Source of the DNA: Cyclobacterium marinum DSM 745
GTDB taxonomy: Bacteria > Bacteroidota > Bacteroidia > Cytophagales > Cyclobacteriaceae
DNA length: 64,000 bases
NCBI RefSeq assembly: GCF_000222485.1
Contig: NC_015914.1
Span: 3,234,501-3,298,500, forward strand
Direction: 5' to 3'
The notes under the pieces are model-generated. The model was not told the origin of the DNA. It worked only from the letters and a program-made list of their open reading frames with translations, and did not search any database. This document shows, piece after piece, positions 1 through 7,248 of this stretch. How positions within the stretch are numbered: the stretch's first letter is position 1; every line of letters starts with the position of its first letter. The translations under genes were made by a program, and so were the position numbers.

Positions 1-141
1 GATAATGCCTTAGTGCTTTATGTATTCTTTCTCAGGACCTACTCACTAGGGGAGATTATTTTATTGTCCTATTCTTTATTTAACAAAAAGGCAATAGTTG
101 GGATGGGAATAAGGTGGTTTTTAGTTTTAAGGGGCGTTTAA
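1..141 (+). other. Open frame running in from the left edge
   Basis: The first frame is open from base 1 to a TAA at 139-141 (46 codons) and is rich in hydrophobic residues, so it could be the C-terminus of a membrane protein that starts outside the window. It could equally be a chance open frame in AT-rich DNA. No motif is recognisable and no product is proposed. Confidence 0.2.
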
Positions 142-157
142 AAAATGCCTATAAGGG

Positions 158-201
158 AAAAAAATACCCAAAATAAGGCTTGTTTTTCCTTATTTTGGGT
201 A
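158..201 (-). terminator. Intrinsic terminator of the HesB/IscA-type gene
   Basis: A perfect 14-bp stem (165-178 with 188-201, nine-base loop) is followed, reading the minus strand, by seven T residues (158-164). It lies 18 bases past the stop of the iron-sulfur gene, as expected for its terminator. Confidence 0.85.
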
Positions 202-219
202 AGTGAAATTTATTATTTT

Positions 220-546
220 TTAAATGGAAAAACTTTCTCCGCATCCACAAGTTCTTGAAGCATTTGGATTGACAAATTGAAACCCTTTGCCGTTCAATCC
301 ATCTGTGAATTCCAAAGTTGTGCCTGCCAAATAAAGCAAGCTTTTTCTATCCACGATTATTTTAACTCCTTTGTCTTCAAAAATTTGGTCGGAATCGGTG
401 GTTTGGTTGTCAAATCCTAGGTCATACATTAAGCCTGAACAACCACCTCCTTTAACGGAGACCCTTATGTTTTCCTCTTCATTCCTGTTTTCTTCTTGTC
501 TAAGTTCAAGGATACGATCCTTGGCCTTTTCTGAAACGATGATCAT
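220..546 (-). CDS. HesB/IscA-family iron-sulfur cluster assembly protein
   Basis: A 108-residue A-type Fe-S carrier, the usual family length. The three conserved cysteines are visible: Cys36 in GGGCSGLMY and Cys100/Cys102 in TCGCGESF near the C-terminus. Such proteins carry or deliver [Fe-S] clusters to apo-enzymes in the cytoplasm. The exact subtype (IscA, ErpA or SufA) cannot be told from sequence alone, and no suf or isc partner lies next to it here. A TAAATTTG minus-7 element ends only seven bases before the ATG, so the transcript should be leaderless or nearly so. The gene is followed by a strong terminator and is probably monocistronic. Confidence 0.9.
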   Translation of the reverse strand: MIIVSEKAKDRILELRQEENRNEEENIRVSVKGGGCSGLMYDLGFDNQTTDSDQIFEDKGVKIIVDRKSLLYLAGTTLEFTDGLNGKGFQFVNPNASRTCGCGESFSI

Positions 547-553
547 ATCTATT

Positions 554-586
554 CAAATTTAATTACCCTATTCATTTTAACGACAA
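554..586 (-). promoter_or_regulatory. Bacteroidota-type promoter for the HesB/IscA gene
   Basis: Minus strand: TAAATTTG at 561-554 matches the TAnnTTTG minus-7 consensus, with TTG at 586-584 and a 22-base spacer matching the minus-33 element. The coding start at 546 is immediately downstream. Confidence 0.7.
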
Positions 587-787
587 TTAACCGGTAATGT
601 TAGAAATAAATTCCATTTTTCCTACCGAATTATTTAGCAAAGTTAACAAATCAAATGGAAATAGACGCTTTTTCTTGTTCCAAAGGGAATTTCCATGTTA
701 TGAAATAATTGGGTTTAAGGTAAGTGGGTGTAATTTTCAGCCTTCAAGAATGCTTATCAACGAAATGGCCAACTCACAAATATGTTG

Positions 788-795
788 TACTTTTG
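788..795 (+). promoter_or_regulatory. Candidate minus-7 element for thiL
   Basis: TACTTTTG matches TAnnTTTG and sits about 55 bases before the thiL ATG. No clear TTG is visible at the minus-33 position, so the call rests on the minus-7 element alone. Confidence 0.5.
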
Positions 796-849
796 TATTT
801 GAAATGGATTGCCCGTATATGAATGGGAAATTAGCAGATAATAAATACT

Positions 850-1881
850 ATGGATAAGGAAAAAAGGACTGAAATTTCAAATCTTGGAGAGTTTGGGCTT
901 ATTGATATGATAAGTGAAGATATCAAAACCAATCATTCCAGTTCTATTAAAGGTATTGGAGATGATGCCGCTGTAATTGGTGAGGGGGATGATCTTCGTG
1001 TCGTGACGACTGATTTACTTTTAGAGGGAGTTCATTTTGACCTATCGTTTACTCCATTAAAACATCTTGGATTTAAGGCTGTGGCTGTAAATGTAAGTGA
1101 TGTGGCTGCCATGAACGCCATTCCTACACAAGTGACTGTTGGCATTGGGCTTTCCAGCCGATTTTCGGTAGAGGCTGTAAAAGAATTGTATGAGGGGATT
1201 AAATTAGCAGCGACGCATTACAATGTAGATATTGTAGGTGGAGATACCACTTCGTCCAGAGCCGGTTTGGTTATCAGTATTACTGCCATTGGAGAAGTAA
1301 AGAAGTCTGCCATCAGCTACAGGTCAGGCGCTAAAGTCAATGATATCATTTGTGCTACTGGTGACTTGGGTGCGGCATTTATAGGGCTTCAGATACTGGA
1401 ACGTGAAAAACAAGTGTTTTTATCCAATCCTAATATGCAACCGGATTTGGAAAAATATCCTTACATCACCGGAAGACAATTGAAACCGGATGCCAGAATG
1501 GATATCATTCATGAATTTAAAGAGATGGGCTTGGTGCCTACCAGTATGATTGATGTTTCTGATGGGTTGGCTTCAGAATTGTTTCATATTTGTAAGGCAT
1601 CTGATGTTGGTGTAGCCATTTATGAGGATAAATTGCCCATAGACAAGCAGACATTTGACACAGCTGTGGAGCTAAACCTAGACCCAATTACCTGTGTGTT
1701 AAATGGTGGTGAAGATTATGAGTTGCTCTTTACTATCAATCAAGATGATTTTAAAAAACTGGAGAAGCATCCTGATATCCATTTTATTGGGCATGTTACT
1801 GAAAAAGACAGTGGCAAATACCTTGTTACAAAAAGTGGTACTGCGGTTGAATTAAAAGCCCAAGGCTGGGTACATTTTTAA
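850..1881 (+). CDS. thiL: Thiamine-monophosphate kinase
   Basis: Phosphorylates thiamine monophosphate to thiamine diphosphate using ATP, the last step of cofactor synthesis. The 343-residue length fits the family. Visible motifs in order are GIGDDAAVIG near the N-terminus (metal/ATP binding), TTDLLLEGVHFDL, VNVSDVAAMNA, VGGDTTSS, DVSDGLASEL and NGGEDYELLF, all characteristic of the ThiL/PurM fold. The ATG at 850 is chosen because the GDD motif sits at the expected distance. It stands alone, with its own candidate promoter upstream and a convergent gene downstream. No other thi gene is in the window. Confidence 0.96.
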   Translation: MDKEKRTEISNLGEFGLIDMISEDIKTNHSSSIKGIGDDAAVIGEGDDLRVVTTDLLLEGVHFDLSFTPLKHLGFKAVAVNVSDVAAMNAIPTQVTVGIGLSSRFSVEAVKELYEGIKLAATHYNVDIVGGDTTSSRAGLVISITAIGEVKKSAISYRSGAKVNDIICATGDLGAAFIGLQILEREKQVFLSNPNMQPDLEKYPYITGRQLKPDARMDIIHEFKEMGLVPTSMIDVSDGLASELFHICKASDVGVAIYEDKLPIDKQTFDTAVELNLDPITCVLNGGEDYELLFTINQDDFKKLEKHPDIHFIGHVTEKDSGKYLVTKSGTAVELKAQGWVHF

Positions 1882-1899
1882 TCCCTGCCTTGAGTTGGT

Positions 1900-1943
1900 T
1901 TTTTATACATTCCTTATTCTTCGGGATAAGGAATGTATAAAAA
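1900..1943. repeat. 18-bp perfect inverted repeat at a convergent gene junction
   Basis: Bases 1900-1917 pair perfectly with 1926-1943 around an eight-base loop. The repeat lies between thiL and the convergent minus-strand gene and includes the last codons and stop of the latter. T residues open the left arm and A residues close the right arm, so on neither strand is the stem followed by a separate T tract. It could still act as a bidirectional transcription stop. Confidence 0.7.
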
Positions 1944-2291
1944 CTTAGTAAATTCAGCATCCACTACAAAAAGACAACAGAATTCATCCGGGTCTTTGTA
2001 GGCCGCCTTAAACTGTTCTATTCCATCTTCCTTTATTAATTTTCGCTGAACAAATTCATCCAAATAGGTGATATAATAATTCCAATCCAATGGTTTTTCT
2101 TTGTTGCTGAGAAACAATTGTCCTATGGGCTGTTCCTCTTTGCTAATAGGGAAAATTGGATATTCAGAGAATTTCCTTTTTCTCACTTGGTAGGCAGCTT
2201 CTTTAAGTGTTTCACTTATTTTTACAAAATCACTGCTGATAGTGCCCAAGTATTTTCCATTCAATTCCGGGTCATTTTCATTGCTGATCAT
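1914..2291 (-). CDS. Conserved small protein of unknown function
   Basis: A 125-residue soluble, acidic protein with no signal peptide or membrane segment and no motif I recognise. It starts inside the stop of rlmD (ATGA overlap, 2288-2291), which indicates translational coupling and a shared transcript with the 23S rRNA methyltransferase. Its last codons form part of a long inverted repeat. The coupling and the charged, compositionally normal sequence make it a real gene; function is not known and none is inferred beyond possible co-expression with rlmD. Confidence 0.8.
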   Translation of the reverse strand: MISNENDPELNGKYLGTISSDFVKISETLKEAAYQVRKRKFSEYPIFPISKEEQPIGQLFLSNKEKPLDWNYYITYLDEFVQRKLIKEDGIEQFKAAYKDPDEFCCLFVVDAEFTKFLYIPYPEE

Positions 2292-3700
2292 TCTTGCTCT
2301 TTTATTTTAAGTAAAACTACATTTTCAACATGGTAGGTTTGGGGAAACATGTCTACAGGCTGAATTTTTATCACATCATATTTCTCAGCCAGTAAGGCAA
2401 CATCTCTTGCTTGGGTAGCCGGATTACAACTCACATACACGATTTTTTCTGCCTCCAGTTTTAAAAGCATGTTTACTACGTCCTCATGCATGCCTGCTCT
2501 AGGAGGGTCTGTAATGATGACATCTGCTTTTTGGTGGTTGGAGACAAAGGTGTCATCCAATACATCTTTCATGTCTCCGGCGTAAAACAAGGTGTTGTCT
2601 ATGTTATTACGGATGGCATTTTCCTTTGCATCGACAATGGCTGGTTCCACATATTCAATGCCAATAACTTGTTTTGCATCCTTTGCCACGAAATTTGCAA
2701 TGGTTCCTGTGCCTGTATACAAGTCATATACGACTTCATTGCCACTTAGATCGGCAAATTCTCTTGCGACTTTATATAGCTCGTATGCCTGAGATGAATT
2801 GGTTTGGTAAAAAGATTTAGGGCCAATTTTAAACTTTAATCCTTCCATGGTCTCTTCAATATAGTCCTTACCGGCATAAGTATGGACCTCCAAATCTTGA
2901 AAAGTTTCATTTTTCTTAAGGTTGATGATGTACATCAAGGCCGTGATTTCAGGAAAACGTTGGTGTAAAAACTCCATTGTTTTATCAATACCTTCTTGGT
3001 CATCTGCCCCAAATTGAACAATAACCATCGACTGCTCGTCCAGGGTGGTTCTGATAATTAAGTTGCGCAGTAAGCCTTTTTGATTGATAATGTCATAATA
3101 ACCTAAGCCTTCTTTTAAGGCAAATGCACCCAATTCATTTCTAACATCGTTGGAAATATTGCCTTGCAGGTAACAGTGATCAATATCAATTATCTTGTCA
3201 AACCTTTTAGGAACGTGAAAACCCAAAGCATTCCTTTCAAAGGTTTCTCCCGAATCGATTTCTTCACGGGTAAGCCATCGATTGTTAGAAAAAGTAAAAT
3301 CTAATTTATTTCTATAATATTGTGTTTTTTCAGAGCCAATAATTGGCATTACCTGTGGTAAGGGGACTTTCGCAATTCGCTCAAACTGGTCTATGACTTG
3401 TTGCCTTTTATATGTCATCTGTAGTTCATAGGAAATGTGTTGCCACTTACAGCCCCCACAAACACCAAAATGGCTACAAAATGGACTGACCCTATCAGAA
3501 GAGTATTCATGAATTTTTATTGCCTCAGCTTCCAGAAAGCTACTGCGTCCTTTGGTAACCCTAACATCTACCACATCACCCGGGGCAACATTAGCTACAA
3601 AGACCACCTTGCCTTCATGGTGTCCTACACATTTTCCCTCAGCAGCAATTCTTTCGATTTTTAACTGCTCGAGGACCTTATTCTTCATTTTTCTTGACAT
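2288..3700 (-). CDS. rlmD: 23S rRNA (uracil-C5)-methyltransferase, RlmD/RumA family
   Basis: SAM-dependent m5U methyltransferase of 23S rRNA. An N-terminal TRAM-like RNA-binding region is followed by a cysteine cluster (CSHFGVCGGCKWQH) that binds [4Fe-4S] in this family, then the Rossmann core with DLYTGTGT (SAM binding), DPPRAG, and the catalytic-cysteine loop VSCNPATQARD. Family assignment is secure; the target (U1939 or U747) is inference. A TTG at 3709 also opens the frame but is part of a TAATTTTG promoter element, so ATG 3700 is used (470 residues); ATG 3688 is equally plausible and would leave a short leader. The next gene overlaps its stop by four bases. Confidence 0.93.
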   Translation of the reverse strand: MSRKMKNKVLEQLKIERIAAEGKCVGHHEGKVVFVANVAPGDVVDVRVTKGRSSFLEAEAIKIHEYSSDRVSPFCSHFGVCGGCKWQHISYELQMTYKRQQVIDQFERIAKVPLPQVMPIIGSEKTQYYRNKLDFTFSNNRWLTREEIDSGETFERNALGFHVPKRFDKIIDIDHCYLQGNISNDVRNELGAFALKEGLGYYDIINQKGLLRNLIIRTTLDEQSMVIVQFGADDQEGIDKTMEFLHQRFPEITALMYIINLKKNETFQDLEVHTYAGKDYIEETMEGLKFKIGPKSFYQTNSSQAYELYKVAREFADLSGNEVVYDLYTGTGTIANFVAKDAKQVIGIEYVEPAIVDAKENAIRNNIDNTLFYAGDMKDVLDDTFVSNHQKADVIITDPPRAGMHEDVVNMLLKLEAEKIVYVSCNPATQARDVALLAEKYDVIKIQPVDMFPQTYHVENVVLLKIKEQE

Positions 3701-3706
3701 AGCTCG

Positions 3707-3714
3707 CAAAATTA
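3707..3714 (-). promoter_or_regulatory. Candidate minus-7 element for rlmD
   Basis: Reading the minus strand, TAATTTTG matches TAnnTTTG. It overlaps the most upstream possible TTG start, which argues that translation begins at 3700 or 3688. No well-spaced minus-33 TTG was found. Confidence 0.5.
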
Positions 3715-3804
3715 ATCATTTTCGGTCAAAGGGTTGAATATTGTCCTTCTTGGTTTCAAAATTTTATAGGTCTTGGTTAATGCTGTTCTAAATAATTTTT
3801 GATT

Positions 3805-4049
3805 TATCTGTATTTGGAAGGGGTTTAGTAATCAAGATGGTTGAGGTTTCATGTAGCAGTTCGAAGCCCATTGGAAATATCCCATACGGATGTGCTTTTG
3901 GCAAAATCGTAGAAAAACATCGAAACGAGATGTGTCCAGCTGTCAAATCCCATGTAGCCCTTATCGATTTTCTTTTCCTTCACCAATTTCTTCAAAATTG
4001 AACGGTCGATTTTTTTAATAATCTGTGAAAACAATGTACTATTTCAAAT
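3805..4049 (-). mobile_element. Remnant of IS4-type transposase (DUF4372 N-terminal domain), copy 1
   Basis: The minus strand reads as the N-terminus of an IS4-family transposase: TLFSQIIKKIDRS, then a KKLVKEKKIDKGY stretch, then WTHLVSMFF and DISNGLRTAT, the DUF4372 pattern. The expected GNLNHLG continuation follows but its first Gly codon is a TGA stop (3849-3851), and small deletions break the frame again in the ITK-PSK stretch near 3810-3830. The start region is also mutated (no ATG). The catalytic DDE domain and the distal IS end are absent. It is a dead fragment. A second copy in the same orientation lies at 6236-6332. Confidence 0.85.
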
Positions 4050-4300
4050 GAGAGGTTCAATCTTGATTGAGTTCGCTATAGGGAAAGTTTGTTTGATTTA
4101 TTAAATTAATTTTATAACTTATGGTTTAGTAATTAACACTGTTAGGAAATAATTAGGAGCAATTTTCAAACTATCTTTAGTAAAATTCAATCCATTAGTA
4201 TCTTTTTTTGTGTTGTTTATCAACATTATTAAAGTAAACCTACTTAAAATTAAAATATTAAGACTTTTATAAAAAAAACCATACCCAAAATAAAAATTTC

Positions 4301-5407
4301 ATGAAAAATATTAAGCTATTATCTCTTTTTTTTATTCTATCAGTTTTTGCATGCAAAGAGAAATCAAGAACTGAAATAGAACTACAAAATATTGAAGAAA
4401 GAAAAGAAAATTATAGAATTGAAAAAATAATACCTTTAGAAACGATTAACAACAATTTTTTAGGACTTAACTTAAAAATAAAAAAAAATCCGAGAGGTTA
4501 TTTCGTGATGGATGAATCAAACAGGGATGCAATCCACTATTTTAATTTGCAAGGAAAATATATTAGACAAATTGCTATAATTGGTGAGGGACCCAACAAT
4601 GTACCAAGTCTATATGACTTTATACTTGAAAAAGAAGGGATATCAATATTATCAGGAAAAGGTGACCATTCAGATATTACATTTTTCACTTATGACAATA
4701 AATTAATAAATAAATTAGAATTAGAAGTGCTTTCAGATTCATTCGAAATTCTTGAAAACAATAATTACATACTTTATTCAGGATATAATTTACCTCTGGC
4801 AAAATTTAGATTAAATGAAGTATCCCGTAAAGGAAAGACAATTAAACAATTCCTTCCGAACACCTATGAAAACGAAATGCTTCCAATGTCAGAGAATAAC
4901 TTCTATAGATATAATGGACAGGTCTATTTTAAAGAATCATTCAACCCAAGCGCCTACATAATAACAAAGGACTCACTAGAATTAAAATACAAATTTGATT
5001 TTGGAAGTTACAAAATTCCAGAAAGATTTTGGGAAGTAGACATAATGCAAGGATTTGAAATGATTTCAACTACAGGTTTTGCTAACATCTACAACTATAT
5101 TGAAAACGAAAATTATTCCATTTTTGAAATATATATACAAAAATTAGGAAGTGTACAAAATGTACAAGTTATAATTAACAAAACGAATAATAAAATATAT
5201 AGAAACACTATTTCAAAAGACAATAATGATATATTTTATAACCCAGAAGGAATTACTGAAAAAAATGAAGTGATTTTTATAACACACCCAACATATTTAA
5301 TAGAGGCAATAAGAAACAATATAATTACAGAAAGTGAATTTAAAGAAATAATTGATAGTTTAAATGAAAATGATAATCCAGTTCTTTTAATTTGTAGTAT
5401 AAAGTAA
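4301..5407 (+). CDS. Six-bladed beta-propeller-type lipoprotein (DUF5128-like)
   Basis: A 368-residue secreted lipoprotein: hydrophobic leader then Cys18 in a VFACKE lipobox. The mature part is a repeat-poor series of beta-strand blocks that resembles the '6-bladed beta-propeller' lipoproteins of Bacteroidota, notably IEKIIPLET near the N-terminus, then GYFVMDESNR and GKYIRQIAIIGEGPN. That family assignment is by eye. The gene is unusually AT-rich compared with rpm-type neighbours such as rlmD, in line with horizontal origin. It is six bases upstream of a second lipoprotein gene and lies between two transposase remnants. Proteins of this kind often sit beside cysteine-rich exported peptides, and the 3' end of such a peptide gene is nearby at 6061-6240. 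Function unknown. Confidence 0.75.
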   Translation: MKNIKLLSLFFILSVFACKEKSRTEIELQNIEERKENYRIEKIIPLETINNNFLGLNLKIKKNPRGYFVMDESNRDAIHYFNLQGKYIRQIAIIGEGPNNVPSLYDFILEKEGISILSGKGDHSDITFFTYDNKLINKLELEVLSDSFEILENNNYILYSGYNLPLAKFRLNEVSRKGKTIKQFLPNTYENEMLPMSENNFYRYNGQVYFKESFNPSAYIITKDSLELKYKFDFGSYKIPERFWEVDIMQGFEMISTTGFANIYNYIENENYSIFEIYIQKLGSVQNVQVIINKTNNKIYRNTISKDNNDIFYNPEGITEKNEVIFITHPTYLIEAIRNNIITESEFKEIIDSLNENDNPVLLICSIK

Positions 5408-5413
5408 ATTAAT

Positions 5414-5911
5414 ATGAAAGATATTATTTGGCCAATAATAATAGCATCGATCTTAAGTACTTCTTGTTCAAATAATGCGGATAAAATCACTTACCCAAAA
5501 GATTTAAAAACTTTTTCACTAAATGATTCAATAGAATTTGATAAAAAGTGGTATGATTATAAATATAAAATCGTTTCTTACTCAAATGGTTCCTCTACAC
5601 ACCTTATTAAATGGGCTGAGGCAATTGAAAAGTTTCCGGAAATAGCCTTTCTATTTTATATTGATAAAAAAGACTCTACTAAAATAAAGGAAAGGTTAAA
5701 ACAAAGAGAATTTTATTGGCCAGTATTTTACGATCCTGAAAGCAAATTTCTAAAATCAAATAAAATAAAAGGCCTTGGAACTCGTCCCTATTATCGTTTT
5801 ATTTTCGCAATTAAAGACGACAAAATAATTGATATAGCAAAAAAGAAAAACAACCCCATGTTTCCTGAAGATTTTGAGAAATATTTAAATGATTTTTTAT
5901 CAGAGAATTAA
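5414..5911 (+). CDS. Thioredoxin-fold-like lipoprotein without redox cysteines
   Basis: A 165-residue protein with a hydrophobic leader ending at Cys18 (LSTSC, a relaxed lipobox). After it comes a KYKIVSYSNGSSTHLIKW segment, followed by a strand IAFLFYIDKK, then YWPVFYDPES and a late GLGTRPYYRFIF that resembles the cis-Pro region of thioredoxin-like proteins. The place where a CxxC would be expected reads GSSTH; Cys18 is the only cysteine in the protein. The thioredoxin-like reading is inference from pattern. It directly follows the propeller lipoprotein and shares its strong AT bias, so the two are probably co-transcribed. Confidence 0.7.
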   Translation: MKDIIWPIIIASILSTSCSNNADKITYPKDLKTFSLNDSIEFDKKWYDYKYKIVSYSNGSSTHLIKWAEAIEKFPEIAFLFYIDKKDSTKIKERLKQREFYWPVFYDPESKFLKSNKIKGLGTRPYYRFIFAIKDDKIIDIAKKKNNPMFPEDFEKYLNDFLSEN

Positions 5912-6021
5912 ACAAATAAATTTTAAAACCGATAGTTAAAACTTGAAAAATAACTTTTCTGATAAAACCTTTATTTGGATAACCTAACATTAGATGAGAC
6001 GAGAATATTAGCTGTATGAAT

Positions 6022-6053
6022 AAATGGCGTCCTAATTAACAAGAACGCCATTT
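6022..6053. terminator. Hairpin between convergent lipoprotein and peptide genes
   Basis: A nine-base perfect stem (6022-6030 with 6045-6053) lies between the plus-strand lipoprotein pair and the 3' end of the minus-strand peptide remnant. Its arms end in short A/T runs on both sides, so it could stop transcription in either direction. Confidence 0.5.
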
Positions 6054-6060
6054 AATTAAA

Positions 6061-6240
6061 TCAACAATCACAAAGATTACATTGTTCATAAGCTGCACTG
6101 CAACTTTCACTGGTGTAGTAATCAGGATCACAATTGTAAACTGTCATCACACCTTCACAATATTTCATTCTTTGATAACAACTAGCATCCGCATTAAAAA
6201 TTGGTGCCATACCAATAGTCATAGCAACAGCACTTTCAGC
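6061..6240 (-). pseudogene. Cysteine-rich secreted peptide gene, 5' end lost
   Basis: The minus strand encodes about 59 residues ending at a TGA (6063-6061). A hydrophobic stretch (AVAMTIGMAPIF) ends near an Ala-rich junction, like the tail of a signal peptide, and is followed by a compact domain with seven cysteines in about 40 residues, beginning CYQRMKYC and ending CNLCDC. Upstream, the frame runs straight into the transposase remnant at 6236-6332, where it meets a TAA with no ATG, GTG or TTG in between. The start and most of the leader have therefore been replaced. The composition resembles the small exported cysteine-rich peptides (for example NVEALA-type) that neighbour beta-propeller lipoproteins in this phylum; no family signature was confirmed. 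Confidence 0.6.
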
Positions 6241-6332
6241 CCTTATCGATTTTCTTTTCCTTTACCAATTTCTTAAAAATTGACGGGTCAATTTTTTTAA
6301 TAATCTGTGAAAACAATGTAATATTACATATA
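6236..6332 (-). mobile_element. Remnant of IS4-type transposase, copy 2
   Basis: The minus strand reads TLFSQIIKKIDPSIFKKLVK and on to KKIDKG, then a stop. It differs from copy 1 (3805-4049) at only two of the 27 shared residues, and nucleotide identity between the copies is high from the start-codon region to the shared breakpoint sequence agcccttatcg. Homology ends abruptly at about 6236, where the cysteine-rich peptide sequence begins. Same orientation as copy 1, so the two make a direct repeat about 2.3 kb apart. Confidence 0.85.
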
Positions 6333-6435
6333 AGGGGGCTCCTTTTTTGGCTCAAACCTAAAATGACTATTTTGGGCAAAAAATGGAATCTCTTATTTTT
6401 TGTTTAGGACGGAATTGTATCTTGGTTAAAAAAAT

Positions 6436-7248
6436 ATGGAAATAAAGAATAAAGTGGTTGTTGTTACTGGGGCCACCTCAGGAATTGGGCAAGCTTGTGC
6501 CCTTATTTTTGGTAAAGCCGGGGCTAAAATTTGGATTACAGGTAGAAGCCGAGTTAAATTAGATGAAACATTGCTCCTGCTTCAAAAGGAAGGAGTTGAG
6601 TGTGGAGGTGGCGTTTGTGATGCAGCTAAGGCCGTGGATAATGAAAAAATGGTTCTAGATGTTGTTCAACATTATGGGAAAATAGATATATTGATTAACA
6701 ATGCGGGCATAAGTATGCGGGCCTTGTTCAAGGACTTAGACTTGGAAGTCTTTCATCAGGTAATGGATATTAATTTTTGGGGTACGGTGTATGCTACCAA
6801 ATACTGCATGGATGAAATTCTTAAAAATAAGGGTGCCATTATTGGCGTTTCTTCAATCAATGGTTTTAGAGGAACCCCTGCGAGAACTGCTTATACAGCC
6901 AGTAAATATGCGATGAATGGCTTCTTTGAGTCTTTGAGGACGGAAGTGATGAAGTTAGGCGTACATGTTTTGGTAGTTTGCCCGGGGTTTACCGCCTCTA
7001 ATATTAGAAACAATGCCTTATTGGGAGATGGGAGTAGTCAAAGTGAATCGCCTAGAGCGGAAGATAAGATGATGTCGGCAGAAGAAGTGGCTGAATCCAT
7101 GCTGAATGCTCTGCGGAAAAAGAAAAGAGACCTTGTGCTAACTCGCCAAGGGAAATTGGCAGTTTTTTTGAACAAATGGATGCCCGGAATAATGGATAAA
7201 ATAGTTTACAACCATATGGCCAAGGAAAAAGACTCACCCTTTAAATAA
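6436..7248 (+). CDS. SDR-family oxidoreductase
   Basis: A classical short-chain dehydrogenase/reductase of 270 residues. The NAD(P)-binding motif TGATSGIG is at residues 11-18, NNAG at 88-91, and the catalytic Ser140, Tyr153 and Lys157 are in place (VSS, YTASK). TGRSR after the second strand suggests NADP preference. Substrate cannot be deduced. Its TAA shares one base with the ATG of the following helicase gene (TAATG at 7246-7250), so the two are translationally coupled. The last 70 residues are those of a general SDR with a basic C-terminal helix. Confidence 0.92.
   Translation: MEIKNKVVVVTGATSGIGQACALIFGKAGAKIWITGRSRVKLDETLLLLQKEGVECGGGVCDAAKAVDNEKMVLDVVQHYGKIDILINNAGISMRALFKDLDLEVFHQVMDINFWGTVYATKYCMDEILKNKGAIIGVSSINGFRGTPARTAYTASKYAMNGFFESLRTEVMKLGVHVLVVCPGFTASNIRNNALLGDGSSQSESPRAEDKMMSAEEVAESMLNALRKKKRDLVLTRQGKLAVFLNKWMPGIMDKIVYNHMAKEKDSPFK

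Noticed and set aside
597..857. 86-codon plus-strand frame before thiL
   Set aside because: Begins with TTG, contains the likely thiL promoter, overlaps the thiL start and has no protein-family features.
6082..6276. 64-codon plus-strand frame in the islet
   Set aside because: It is antisense to the cysteine-rich peptide and the transposase remnant; His/Thr-rich composition is an antisense artefact.
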